A stretch of 64,000 bases of DNA from DATMNR01 sp963702765 (GCA_963702765.1 CAVPEB010000036.1:1-64000); one strand, 5' to 3'. Counted from the stretch's first letter, positions 9,246 through 17,640 are shown. Made by a program: numbers and translations. The notes: a model not told the origin generated them from the letters alone.

Positions 9246-10235
9246 TTACTCCCGTTTCTCAAATCCATGTATGGCGGCACCAAGTAGCGCAACTTTAGGA
9301 TTGAGAATAACATGCACCGGCATTTGTGTAAGCAACGGTGTAAGTCTACCCTTATGCGTAAATGCTTGCATGAACTGGTTATTTTGCAGGTAGGACAGGA
9401 TGCGAGGAGGTATTCCACCACCAATGTACACACCACCTGTAGCAAGAACTTTGAGGGCGAGATTGCTAGCTTCGGCTGCTAGAATAGAAACAAATGCATT
9501 GAGCGTAGCTACGCAAAGTTCACATGCATTCTCTTTGTCCAGTGCATTGTTAACAATAACTGGTGAACGATCTTGAGTCGCAGCTAATTGCTCAGCGAGC
9601 CATTGTGGTTGCTCAGCATAGCCTGAATCTTTCAGGTAATCGTAAATGTTTGGTATACCCTTACCAGAACATAAACGTTCGAAACTCACATGTGGGAAAC
9701 GCACCATCAGATAACGCAGCAACTCAACTTGCAACGAGTTAGCAGGCGCAAAATCCGCATGGCCGCCTTCAGAGGTATGCTCCTTATACTGCGAACCATC
9801 CCAGGTAAGAAATGCTTCCCCCAGTCCGGTACCTGGAGCAATGACAGCAAGTGCTCCACCAGGGATTGCTTGCCCTTTATTCAATACATAAAGATCTTGT
9901 GCATCAAGGTGGGGTACTGAATGAGCAATGGCATCCAAATCATTCATCAGGCGAACAGATGGGATTTGTAATGATTGCTGAAGTTGCTGCTCATCCATCA
10001 TCCAGGGCAAATTTGTAATAGAGGCATGCCCAGCTACTACAGGTCCTGCTACACCGAAACTTGCTCGATCAATCGTGAAATCGTGTTGCGCAAGAAACTC
10101 ACGTACAAGCAATTCGAGGTCAGTATAATTTATACTAGCGAATGTCGCTTCAGCAAAAGGTTTTCGCCAGCCTGTTTCAGATGAAAAAACAGCTAGATTG
10201 GTTTTTGTTCCACCAATATCACCAGCAAGTAACAT
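9246..10235 (-). CDS. glk: Glucokinase (Glk family)
   Basis: Phosphorylates glucose with ATP at the entry to glycolysis. The 329 residues fit the bacterial Glk family (not ROK). Visible motifs: phosphate-binding DIGGTKTNLAV at residues 6-16, FGVAGPV near 60, the NDLDAIAH substrate segment near 115, APGTGLGEAFL near 152, and EGGHADFAP near 175 with the sugar-contacting Glu-His. The ATPase hinge ATGGVYIGGGIPPR is near 265. It is transcribed towards the lipoprotein gene and is not in an obvious operon. Confidence 0.92.
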   Translation of the reverse strand: MLLAGDIGGTKTNLAVFSSETGWRKPFAEATFASINYTDLELLVREFLAQHDFTIDRASFGVAGPVVAGHASITNLPWMMDEQQLQQSLQIPSVRLMNDLDAIAHSVPHLDAQDLYVLNKGQAIPGGALAVIAPGTGLGEAFLTWDGSQYKEHTSEGGHADFAPANSLQVELLRYLMVRFPHVSFERLCSGKGIPNIYDYLKDSGYAEQPQWLAEQLAATQDRSPVIVNNALDKENACELCVATLNAFVSILAAEASNLALKVLATGGVYIGGGIPPRILSYLQNNQFMQAFTHKGRLTPLLTQMPVHVILNPKVALLGAAIHGFEKRE

Positions 10236-10389
10236 ATAAGCTTACTCCTCAAAGTGGTCAAATTCGCAAATATAAGGTCTTGTATATCATATCAAATCTA
10301 TTCCCTGTATGTGAAATGCAGAGGACGTCTGGTAATTATTCTCAAAAGTCACTCTATAGCTGCTTTCTGTGCGCCTGCGGCGCGTTTAG

Positions 10390-10451
10390 GTGAGAATGTG
10401 AAAGGAGCTTTGTGCGCCCGCGGGCGCACAAAGCTCCTTTCACATTCTCAC
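10390..10451. repeat. Perfect 62-base palindrome
   Basis: Arms 10390-10420 and 10421-10451 are exact reverse complements with no spacer; the centre is GCGCCCG|CGGGCGC. It lies in the 410-base gap between glucokinase and the disulfide reductase, both of which are transcribed away from it. The rest of the gap holds no gene; just before it is a GC-rich GCGCCTGCGGCGC stem like that of the triple-hairpin repeat. Confidence 0.85.
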
Positions 10452-10645
10452 GAAAATGGCTCGCAAGCCATCTCTGGTTAAAGGCAACTTTTGAGAGGCC
10501 CTGAAGTCTGTTCTGGAGATTCTTATGATGACTTACACATTCACGCTTTTGGAAAGATATAATACTATCGTTGTGTAACGAATGGATGTCATACTGGACA
10601 AGATAATCAAAGATCAGAAATACAATTGATAGGAGACAGGTAACA

Positions 10646-12031
10646 ATGAATGAATATGATGCAATAATTATCGGGGCTGGACAGGCAGGAGGCCCTCTCT
10701 CGACAGCATTGGCACAAGCAGGTCGGAAAACGGCCATCATCGAGCGAGTGCATGTTGGGGGCACTTGTATTAACGAGGGATGCACACCTACTAAAACGAT
10801 GGTAGCAAGCGCACGCGTGGCTTATTTGACACGCAGAGCAGCCGACTACGGAGTAGAGGTTGGGCCGATTTCAGTAGATATGAAAGTAGTGCGGAAACGG
10901 AAACGTGATATTGTAGAAAGCTTTCGCGGTGGAAGCGAACGACGCATTGAGAGCGTAGAAGGAGTCGATCTTTTGATGGGCGAGGCTCGTTTTATCGAGC
11001 CAAAGGTGGTGGAGGTTCGAATGAACACAGGTGAGATACGCATACTGACTGCAAACACTATTTTCATCAATGCTGGCGATCGTCCATCCATACCTCCCAT
11101 CGATGGGATTGAAAATGTGCCAACCCTCAATTCGACATCCATCATGGAACTGGATAGCGTGCCTGAACACCTGCTTGTATTTGGAGGTAGTTATATTGCA
11201 CTGGAATTCGGGCAAATGTTCCGTCGCTTCGGGAGCAGGGTGACAATTATACAGCGAAGCGCGCATTTGCTGTCCCGCGAAGATACTGATATAGCTGATG
11301 AAGTTGCGAAAATTTTACGTGAAGATGGCATAGAAATATTGCTTGAATCGAGCGTCACGCATGTCGGTCAAAACTTGAATGGAAGCATCGAGATGGCATT
11401 ACGAACAGCAGGTGATGAACAAATCCTGACAGGATCGCATTTGCTTGTAGCAGCAGGGAGGATACCCAACACCGATTGGTTGAATCTCGAAGCAGCAGGG
11501 ATAGAAACTGATAAACGCGGATTTATCCGGGTTAATGACAGATTGGAAACCAATGTGCCGGGTATATATGCACTTGGGGACATTAAAGGTGGGCCAGCTT
11601 TTACACATATCTCCTACGACGATTTTCGCATCATACGCACGAATGTACTCGAACATGGAAACGCAAGTATACGCGATCGCCTGGTGCCTTATACAGTGTT
11701 CATTGATCCTCAGCTTGGACGGGTGGGGATGAGCGAGTCGGAGGCGCGGGCATCGGGACGAGCTATTCGTGTTGCAAAGATGCCAATGAATTATGTAGCA
11801 CGAGCCTTAGAAGTAGACGAGTCACGGGGATTCATGAAGGTTATAGTTGATGCTGAGAGCGGTCAAATTCTAGGATGTGCAATTCTAGGAATCGAGGGCG
11901 GTGAGATTATGGCCATGCTACAGATGGCGATGATGGGTAAATTACCCTATACAGTGCTGCGCGAAGCTGTGTTCGCCCATCCAACGCTCGCGGAATCATT
12001 GAATAATTTGTTTACGATGTTTGAACAGTAG
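10646..12031 (+). CDS. FAD-dependent pyridine nucleotide-disulfide oxidoreductase (mercuric reductase/lipoamide dehydrogenase-like)
   Basis: 461-residue class I flavoprotein disulfide reductase. FAD-binding motif IIGAGQAGGPL at 8-18; redox disulfide in GGTCINEGCTPTK at about 39-51 (C-x4-C); NAD(P)H-binding glycine motif FGGSYIALEFGQ near 178; second FAD motif GIYALGDIKGG near 308; C-terminal dimerisation domain with the active-site HPT (FAHPTLAE) near 446. The Thr-rich GCTPTK form and gene length resemble the mercuric-reductase-like branch common in Chloroflexi and Actinobacteria, but there is no N-terminal heavy-metal domain and no C-terminal Cys pair, so mercury reduction is not supported. 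True substrate is unknown. Confidence 0.88.
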   Translation: MNEYDAIIIGAGQAGGPLSTALAQAGRKTAIIERVHVGGTCINEGCTPTKTMVASARVAYLTRRAADYGVEVGPISVDMKVVRKRKRDIVESFRGGSERRIESVEGVDLLMGEARFIEPKVVEVRMNTGEIRILTANTIFINAGDRPSIPPIDGIENVPTLNSTSIMELDSVPEHLLVFGGSYIALEFGQMFRRFGSRVTIIQRSAHLLSREDTDIADEVAKILREDGIEILLESSVTHVGQNLNGSIEMALRTAGDEQILTGSHLLVAAGRIPNTDWLNLEAAGIETDKRGFIRVNDRLETNVPGIYALGDIKGGPAFTHISYDDFRIIRTNVLEHGNASIRDRLVPYTVFIDPQLGRVGMSESEARASGRAIRVAKMPMNYVARALEVDESRGFMKVIVDAESGQILGCAILGIEGGEIMAMLQMAMMGKLPYTVLREAVFAHPTLAESLNNLFTMFEQ

Positions 12032-12185
12032 GAAGGAATAGCTCGGGCGAGGAGGATTGGTCTCGCAACTGCATTTCTCTTGACGGTTGATAAGGGCTGG
12101 GATATACTTCTTTGCGGTTGATAACTCAACAATCGTGTGAGAATACTCATCCATAGAGCACATAGGTTGCTCGAGTGTAGGAGTT

Positions 12186-12905
12186 ATGGAAGAAGGATCA
12201 TTCCAGCATTTTCAGTCGGGAGAAAAAATCGCGACTCAACATATGACTGGTTCTGAAACTTCCGCTGGGGTGGCTTCAGCGGAAGATTTGCGTCTAGTCA
12301 AGGCTCTACGAAGCGGTAATGAAAGTGCATTTGTCTCACTTGTTAACATGTATCATTCCTCCATGTTGCGACTCGCGATGATATTTGTTCCATCTCGGGC
12401 TGTAGCTGAAGAGGTTGTCCAGGAGACATGGATGGGTGTTCTGAATGGGCTTGATCGATTTGAGGGCCGATCATCGTTAAAGACATGGATATTTCGCATA
12501 CTTACTAATCGAGCTAAAACTCGCGCACAGCGTGAAGGACGCAGTGTGCCATTTTCGTCATTATCTGAATTTACTAGTGAGCTTCATGAATCTGGGATTG
12601 AGCCTGAACTATTCCAGGGATCTGATCAACGATCTCCCGGGAGCTGGGTATCGTTTCCCCAAAGTTGGGAGGAAATACCTGAGGAGCGAATTCTTTCGCA
12701 GGAAACCATGGCACGTATTCAGGAAGCTATTGATACTTTGCCAATCGGGCAGCGCGAGGTGATCACACTTAGAGATATCGAGGGATGCACATCTGATGAA
12801 GCCTGTGGCTTGCTAGGTGTTTCTGAGGCAAACCAGCGCGTATTGCTGCATCGCGCACGTTGCAAAGTTCGACGCGCATTAGAGAGATACTTCGAAGATG
12901 AGTAA
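12186..12905 (+). CDS. ECF-type RNA polymerase sigma factor
   Basis: 239 residues. Region 2 (about 45-120) has the EVVQETWMGVLNGLDRF and LKTWIFRILTNRAK signatures. Region 4 (about 180-236) has LPIGQREVITLRDIEG and the helix-turn-helix CGLLGVSEANQRVLLHRAR. The two are joined by a long linker of about 55 residues. The stop codon overlaps the start of the next gene, a zinc-binding anti-sigma factor, by 8 bases, so the two are translationally coupled and regulate each other. The promoter it reads is not evident; the two-repeat lipoprotein just downstream is a candidate target. Confidence 0.9.
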   Translation: MEEGSFQHFQSGEKIATQHMTGSETSAGVASAEDLRLVKALRSGNESAFVSLVNMYHSSMLRLAMIFVPSRAVAEEVVQETWMGVLNGLDRFEGRSSLKTWIFRILTNRAKTRAQREGRSVPFSSLSEFTSELHESGIEPELFQGSDQRSPGSWVSFPQSWEEIPEERILSQETMARIQEAIDTLPIGQREVITLRDIEGCTSDEACGLLGVSEANQRVLLHRARCKVRRALERYFEDE

Positions 12906-13195
12906 CAATGATATGACTAATGCCAATCAGAAAGAATTAAACTGCCAGGAAGTTGTAGAACTTGTTACCGACTATCTTGAACAAGCGCTTTTGCCTGAGA
13001 CACAGGAACAATATCGCAGATCACATCGAACAGTGTCCCGGGTGCAAAGTCTACCTGGAACAAGTACAGCAAACAATTGTGATGTTGCGAAAACTGTCCG
13101 AGCAGCAGACGTTTCCAGAAACGAAGCAAGAACTCCTTGAAATCTTCCGCGACTGGAAGCAAGATGAAAGTAAAAGCAATTCCCCCCTCGTGTGA
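12898..13195 (+). CDS. Zinc-finger (zf-HC2) anti-sigma factor (frameshifted)
   Basis: The ATG at 12898 opens NCQEVVELVTDYLEQALLPETQEQY, the first half of an anti-sigma zinc-finger domain. The second half, DHIEQCPGCKVYLEQV with the H-x3-C-x2-C zinc ligands, is in the next frame and runs on to a stop at 13195. One extra base near 13015-13022 explains this. No membrane segment is visible in the roughly 98 residues, so it would be a soluble anti-sigma factor for the overlapping ECF sigma gene. Confidence 0.75.
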
Positions 13196-13307
13196 CCTCG
13201 CTCACGTTCAACATGTGAATATATTGCTTCAATAACAAGGACGGTTGGCGTATCATAGCTTCTGAAAGGTCTATATTCTAATCATCACCTTTCTAAGGAG
13301 AATTTTT

Positions 13308-14141
13308 ATGTTGAAGCGTCCCTTTATCAGCTTTGTCTTCATTTGCCTAGCAATCTTCAGTTTAGCAGCATGTGGTAATAATCCAGGCAACGGATCTGGC
13401 TCTACACCAACTGCAACCGCAACATCGACTCCAGTACCAACACCATCGCCAACATCAGTGCCATTTAAAGTGACAGGTGTTGATCTCGTGGTAATTCCAA
13501 ATAGCATCGCAGGGAAAATATGTGGCAGTTCAGCGAGTTTTACTTACACAGCTACCTTCCATATTCCGGCGAATACTGCTGGAGGAACAATCCAGTTTCA
13601 GTACACACTGGATAACGGACGTTCTTCGACCAATGCGAGTTTGGCAGTTAGCCCCGGTGATACGACTAAAACGTATACCTTTAGCAACTCCGGTACGCTC
13701 TATCTTGATCATACCTATCCAGGAATTGCAGAAGTGCTAGTGAATAGTCCGAATAGTATTAGTTCGCCACAGGTCAAACCTGCGGGGACATGCACCTTGG
13801 CAGCTTTCAATGTGACCAGCATCAGCATGGCAGTAAATCCTGCAAGTATCGCGGGAAAAACCTGCGGAACCGCGATTGTTGTCACCTACACTGCCACCTT
13901 CCATCTCGCTGCAAATAGCCCTGGCGGGACAATTCAGTTTACTTACACGGTGAACAATGGTCGTTCCTCGCCTGGAGCGAGCGTAACTGTCAGTCCCGGT
14001 CAGACAACCACGACCTATTCGTTTACATGGTCCGGGAATCTGCCTTCTGACCATACATATCCAGGTCTGGGAGGGGTGATTACGAGCAGTCCGAATGCAG
14101 TACAATCTCCGATGGTGCAGCCAACTGGAATGTGTAGTTAG
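13308..14141 (+). CDS. Predicted lipoprotein with two tandem extracellular repeats
   Basis: 277 residues. Signal peptide ending in lipobox LAAC (Cys about 22), then a Thr/Pro linker (about 33-52), then two homologous units of about 105 residues (about 55-160 and 167-275). Each unit has SIAGK-CG near its start, YTATFH, GGTIQF-YT, NGRSS, SPG-T-TYSF/TF, DHTYPG and a final P-G-C. Each has one Cys near the start and one near the end, which suggests one disulfide per unit. The composition suggests beta-sandwich (Ig-like) domains; I do not recognise the family. It follows the sigma/anti-sigma pair and may be controlled by it. Confidence 0.75.
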   Translation: MLKRPFISFVFICLAIFSLAACGNNPGNGSGSTPTATATSTPVPTPSPTSVPFKVTGVDLVVIPNSIAGKICGSSASFTYTATFHIPANTAGGTIQFQYTLDNGRSSTNASLAVSPGDTTKTYTFSNSGTLYLDHTYPGIAEVLVNSPNSISSPQVKPAGTCTLAAFNVTSISMAVNPASIAGKTCGTAIVVTYTATFHLAANSPGGTIQFTYTVNNGRSSPGASVTVSPGQTTTTYSFTWSGNLPSDHTYPGLGGVITSSPNAVQSPMVQPTGMCS

Positions 14142-14158
14142 GGTTGGATATACATTGA

Positions 14159-14191
14159 AGTGTAGGGCAACTTTTATGGTCGCCCTACACT
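14159..14191 (+). terminator. Hairpin downstream of the two-repeat lipoprotein gene
   Basis: 10-base inverted repeat AGTGTAGGGC / GCCCTACACT with a 13-base loop, 17 bases past the stop. No long T tract follows, so termination may be partial. Confidence 0.5.
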
Positions 14192-14329
14192 CAGTTCAAC
14201 AAAGCTAACAAAAAGCGATGACTTTGGAATTTTGAAGCTGAAAGAACAATATGCGATAAATGAAGAATGTATGCGTCTATCTTTGTAGAAGATTTGTAAC
14301 GTATCCGATAGACTCAGAAAGACAATTTT

Positions 14330-14503
14330 ATGAAAACTATATTCAAAAACAATAATCGAGGAAGATCCACCCTTTACATTGTTTTCGCTCTTTCTATCCT
14401 CTCATTAGTAGTTCTCTTCCTTTGCGCAAATTTGATCCCTGTAAATGTTTTTTACTCTTCGCTTACTTTCATTCTTCATATGTATAGCGTCCATGGGTAG
14501 ATT
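14330..14503 (+). CDS. Possible small membrane peptide (57 aa)
   Basis: ATG at 14330 opens 57 codons: a basic start (KTIFKNNNRGR), one long hydrophobic segment (about residues 15-34) and a short tail. The ribosome site is weak (AGAAAGA). It could be a real single-helix peptide, the surviving start of a larger membrane protein, or chance. It sits in a 654-base stretch (14142-14795) that otherwise holds hairpins, repeats and a tRNA relic. Confidence 0.25.
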
Positions 14504-14576
14504 TATTATTCAGATTCGAAGTGGCCCTCCCTGGTAGGTGTTTGGACGAGGGATTCGTCAAACTGGCATTAAGGTC

Positions 14577-14607
14577 GATAAATCAGCGACGTGCGCGATA
14601 CATCGGC
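14577..14607. repeat. 31-base dispersed sequence ending CGATACATCGGC, copy 2
   Basis: 24 of 31 bases match 5658-5688, with the last 12 identical. Intergenic. Confidence 0.35.
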
Positions 14608-14672
14608 ACCTGCTGATGGTTGTAAACGTTTGTTCATATGTAATGATATGTCCAAGGCTATAAGATATAAAA

Positions 14673-14699
14673 ATGAACCCAGGAAATACCTGGGTTCAT
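14673..14699 (-). terminator. Rho-independent terminator downstream of the tRNA relic
   Basis: Perfect 11-base stem (ATGAACCCAGG / CCTGGGTTCAT, 5-base loop). Read on the minus strand it is followed by TTTTTATATC, the classic terminator layout. Confidence 0.65.
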
Positions 14700-14703
14700 A
14701 CTG

Positions 14704-14775
14704 TAAGGCTGAGAGGGCTCGAACCTACAGCTTGCATTCATTGAGGAAAAGAGCCGTCTACTGATTGACCTGATG
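14704..14775 (-). pseudogene. Relic of a tRNA 3' half
   Basis: On the minus strand, GTAGG-TTCGAGC-CCTCT resembles a T arm with the invariant TTCGA loop, followed by a CAGCC acceptor-like end and directly by a terminator. No matching 5' acceptor strand or clean anticodon stem can be found upstream, so only the 3' part survives. Such fragments are typical of old tRNA integration sites, and an intact tRNA-Arg lies 20 bases away on the other strand. The call is tentative. Confidence 0.35.
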
Positions 14776-14795
14776 TAGTACAATGTGCATAGCAC

Positions 14796-14868
14796 GTCGG
14801 TGTAGCTCAGTGGATAGAGCGAGGCTCTCCTAAAGCCTAGGCCGTGGGTTCAATTCCCTCCACCGACG
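14796..14868 (+). tRNA. tRNA-Arg (anticodon CCT)
   Basis: Full cloverleaf: 7-base acceptor GTCGGTG/CACCGAC, D arm GCTC-AGTGGATA-GAGC, anticodon arm AGGCT-CTCCTAA-AGCCT with anticodon CCT at 14829-14831, variable loop AGGCC, T arm GTGGG-TTCAATT-CCCTC with one T:T mismatch, discriminator G. CCA is not encoded. The stop codon of the nuclease gene on the other strand begins at the very next base. Confidence 0.95.
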
Positions 14869-15327
14869 CTAAAACTCGTAGTCCTGTGCCCACTTCACAC
14901 CTTGCTCTTGGTTATTCTTGGCTGGAAACAACCTTAGATGCATCTCGGACGCTGCTGGTGCTTCCCATACAGAAACCACATAAATTTTCCCTGTATCAGG
15001 ACTATATACCCCGAACCAGTCGGCCCTACCCCGATACCCGCTCTTCTTTTTCTTCCATACCCCAGCACCTCCCATAGAGACAGTAGAGGTGTTAAACACC
15101 AGAGACGCACTATCCTTCGCAAGCCGCGCAGTTTTACATTGGATACGGACTAACCGGCTCTCTTTATGGACAAAGAACCCAAATTGCCGTTCCTCCGTCT
15201 CGACATAATAGGCCAAGTCATAGCCCAAGTCGGGGCTCCAGGGTAAAAGAACTTCATACCCTAACTGTACTAAGCGGTTCAATACGGCAGTCTGGCTTAT
15301 CATTCCTTGTCTTGACGTGTCGCCCAT
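14869..15327 (-). CDS. PD-(D/E)XK endonuclease, group I intron-type homing nuclease family
   Basis: 152 residues resembling the PDDEXK family that includes the intron-encoded nuclease I-Ssp6803I. N-terminal helix with ISQTAVLNRLVQLGYEVLLPW, then the catalytic core PDLGYDLAYY (Asp about 36) and VRIQCKTAR (Q-x-K, about 63-68), and the conserved GRADWFGVYSPDTGKIYVVSV strand region. The active-site acidic residue and lysine are present. Its coding end directly abuts the 3' end of tRNA-Arg(CCT) on the opposite strand. Relatives often live in introns inside tRNA genes; here the tRNA has no intron. It could be a freestanding homing nuclease, a repair nuclease, or part of a small element inserted at the tRNA. 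Confidence 0.75.
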   Translation of the reverse strand: MGDTSRQGMISQTAVLNRLVQLGYEVLLPWSPDLGYDLAYYVETEERQFGFFVHKESRLVRIQCKTARLAKDSASLVFNTSTVSMGGAGVWKKKKSGYRGRADWFGVYSPDTGKIYVVSVWEAPAASEMHLRLFPAKNNQEQGVKWAQDYEF

Positions 15328-15669
15328 GAGAGTATCCTCCGATACAATCGAAGGGCCTGCCTATCTTCCAATAATGCTTCAATCCAACTAGTGCAGTAGC
15401 CAGCATCGAATTGATCAATGCCGCGTATATCAAAGTTATTTGTGCGAGGATCGAATATACATCACCGTAAGAAAGCAGTTTGTCCTTGAATTCATGGTAG
15501 TAGGTCAAATAACCACTACAAATGCCATGAACAAATTCCTAATCTGTGCTCTCAACTGCAGCTTTCTATGTTACGGTAGCGTTGCCAGCTTGCGTTGTCG
15601 CCATGCAGTAACTTCCATGCATGGTATTACTTGCTAAAACTACTGAGAAGGTCAATAATGCCTATTACA
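15328..15669. other. Intergenic stretch between nuclease and XRE regulator
   Basis: About 340 bases with only short, poorly supported open frames on both strands. I see no gene or repeat before the operator-like palindrome at 15670. Confidence 0.5.
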
Positions 15670-15690
15670 TAGTACTATCTGATAGTACTA
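15670..15690. promoter_or_regulatory. Palindromic operator upstream of the XRE regulator
   Basis: TAGTACTATC-T-GATAGTACTA, perfect 10-base arms around one central base, 72 bases before the regulator start. Size and symmetry suit a dimeric XRE repressor acting on its own promoter. Confidence 0.6.
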
Positions 15691-15761
15691 CAATGCGTGC
15701 TTGCTTGTCAATGCCAATGAATGTTAGAATTAGGCGATACACCTGTGTGAGGCATCAAAGT

Positions 15762-15974
15762 ATGATTAAATTGAAGGTTCGAGAATTTGCCGACGCCAGA
15801 AGAATAAATATGGCGAAATTGAGCCGTATGGCCGATGTCAACTATAACACTATTCGGGCTATCTACGATAACCCTAACCGCGATGTAGCTGTGACCACAT
15901 TAGAGAAAATAGCCAAAGCCTTGAAGGTAGAGGTCACAGATTTGTATGAAATCATACCTGACGACGAACCCTAG
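15762..15974 (+). CDS. Small XRE-family (Cro/C1-type) transcriptional regulator
   Basis: 70 residues made almost only of a helix-turn-helix: VREFADARRINMAKLSRMADVNYNTIRAI, then VAVTTLEKIAKALKVEVTDLYEI, the normal XRE ending. The ATG at 15762 is preferred because the domain starts at once and a longer upstream frame (from 15621) reads through the palindromic operator. It may repress itself and perhaps the divergent nuclease. Confidence 0.85.
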   Translation: MIKLKVREFADARRINMAKLSRMADVNYNTIRAIYDNPNRDVAVTTLEKIAKALKVEVTDLYEIIPDDEP

Positions 15975-16164
15975 ACAAGTAGCAGTGGTTCTCCAGCTCT
16001 TTTCATGAGCGAACTTCAAGTCCCGCCACAGACGCCACAGCTCATGCCCCTGGCCCTTTATGACGTCCATCATAAATTTAGAATAAGTAAAAAATCCGCG
16101 CTAGCTATGGAAGCGGTACAGCTACGTGAAACGGTGAAAGTACTCTCACGCCCATTTGTGCGCT

Positions 16165-17517
16165 CTACTCCAGTACTTTTGCTTCTTCAAGGGGAGCCTT
16201 GCTCGTCTGGAGTGAGGGAGACGCCTTGCGGTTGGACTGGCGTACCCACAACGAGACATGCGCTGGCTGCATGGTTTCCTGAACGACATGGAGCAAGTGC
16301 TCACGCACCTGGCTCAAGTCGACTTCATCGCGCAGGGTTGCGCTGAACGTTTCCACTATCTTTGCCGCATCATACTTTCGACGGTAGAAGCTGCGGTCGA
16401 TGATGCGTTGAAGACGGTGGCGCAAGGGTTGGAAGAGGGCGGCAATGGCAAGGGTTGAAGCAACGATGACGATGGGAGACTGCCCAAGCTGCCCTGTGAA
16501 CAGGCGCACCAGCGACCCTAGGCCGATCACCAAGCCAACATAGACCAGCGCGAGTATACCCGTCAGAGCACCATACACGAGGGTGCGATTGATCAGCACA
16601 TCAATGTCGTAGAGTCGATACCGCATAATCGAGAATCCGATGGAGAACGGGATCGCGAGGGAGGCGATGGGGAGGATGAGAGTCCACGCTTCATTCAAAA
16701 AAAGAGTGCTGTAGAGGGATTGAATGGAGCTGATGAGGAGTAATGCTAGGAAAACTCCAACTAACACCGTTACTCCAAAGACCACCCACTTGGTCTGTTG
16801 GCGTTGAGTATGTGTAGAGACGCGTCGGTAGCGGTAGATTTGCGAGAAGATGATGGCTCCATAGAACATGAGATTCTCCGGCAGGTTGAGCCACCCTGGC
16901 ACGTTCGCATTGAAAGGTGAGATAGGGGAGGGAAAGTTGTCGAGGCATACATAGATGATATCGAGTAGCAGGACCAGTCCCATCCAGCGCGGGACAAGCA
17001 GTCCATTCGGGAAGAACAGAAAGAACGCGCTGAACGAGACTCCAGCAAGAAAGCTGACGAGGCCGAAAGGCACAGCAAAGACGGGTGAGGTAAGTGCCAG
17101 CGCTATGAGGGAATTGCCTGTGAGAGTGGTGCCTTGCATCACAAGAAAAAAGGCGGCCAGCAGCGCTAACCAGTCATCGGACCTGCGCCAGAAAATGAGG
17201 AAGCCAACTGCGCACCAGATGGCTGCTATGATCGCGATGAAAATGGTGAGCAGCGCTGCGTATTCACTCACCGAGAAACCATGAGAGATGAGGTTCAGGA
17301 GGTCTTCGACAGTCAGTCCCCCATTGAGACACGCTCCGGCGCCACACACCTGCGCCCTTTGGAGTTGCTGATAGTAGGCAGGGAGGCCGACTACAAAGAG
17401 TCCTAGGCTGGGGAGAACCAGTGCCAACCACATAGTGCGGGCAATCATGAGCCAGGAACCAGTCAAGCGCGTCGTCTTGGTGCTTGCGCTTTCGTGTTCA
17501 GTATCCAAGTGCTTCAT
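16165..17517 (-). CDS. Multi-pass membrane sensor protein lacking a kinase domain
   Basis: About 450 residues with roughly 9-10 hydrophobic segments, followed by the linker IMRYRLYDIDVLINRTLVYG, two more helices, then PLRHRLQRIIDRSFYRRKYDAAKIVETFSATLRDEVDL and a short GAF-like start. This arrangement is the N-terminal input module of sensor histidine kinases common in Chloroflexi. Here the chain ends about 50 residues later, with no HisKA or ATPase domain. The ATG at 17517 has AAGGGGAAG before it; a longer frame to 17580 lacks such a site. It may be a truncated kinase or a stand-alone sensor, which is also seen in this phylum. Confidence 0.75.
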   Translation of the reverse strand: MKHLDTEHESASTKTTRLTGSWLMIARTMWLALVLPSLGLFVVGLPAYYQQLQRAQVCGAGACLNGGLTVEDLLNLISHGFSVSEYAALLTIFIAIIAAIWCAVGFLIFWRRSDDWLALLAAFFLVMQGTTLTGNSLIALALTSPVFAVPFGLVSFLAGVSFSAFFLFFPNGLLVPRWMGLVLLLDIIYVCLDNFPSPISPFNANVPGWLNLPENLMFYGAIIFSQIYRYRRVSTHTQRQQTKWVVFGVTVLVGVFLALLLISSIQSLYSTLFLNEAWTLILPIASLAIPFSIGFSIMRYRLYDIDVLINRTLVYGALTGILALVYVGLVIGLGSLVRLFTGQLGQSPIVIVASTLAIAALFQPLRHRLQRIIDRSFYRRKYDAAKIVETFSATLRDEVDLSQVREHLLHVVQETMQPAHVSLWVRQSNRKASPSLQTSKAPLEEAKVLE

Positions 17518-17640
17518 GCAACTTCCCCTTACCAGGAAATCGACTCTCCTGTAGAAATAGATGTGCGGTAGCAATGGCACAAGAAGAGCGTTTCTTCTGC
17601 CAGTATCCTCATACTACAAGTATAGTATCACAGAAGCGTT

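Noticed and set aside
10646..12031. Mercury resistance (merA) or lipoamide dehydrogenase of the glycine cleavage system
   Set aside because: There is no heavy-metal domain, C-terminal Cys pair or mer gene nearby, and the gene is far from the gcv operon.
16005..16346. Plus-strand 113-codon frame after the XRE regulator
   Set aside because: Most of it is antisense to the membrane sensor gene, and the peptide has low complexity without homology.
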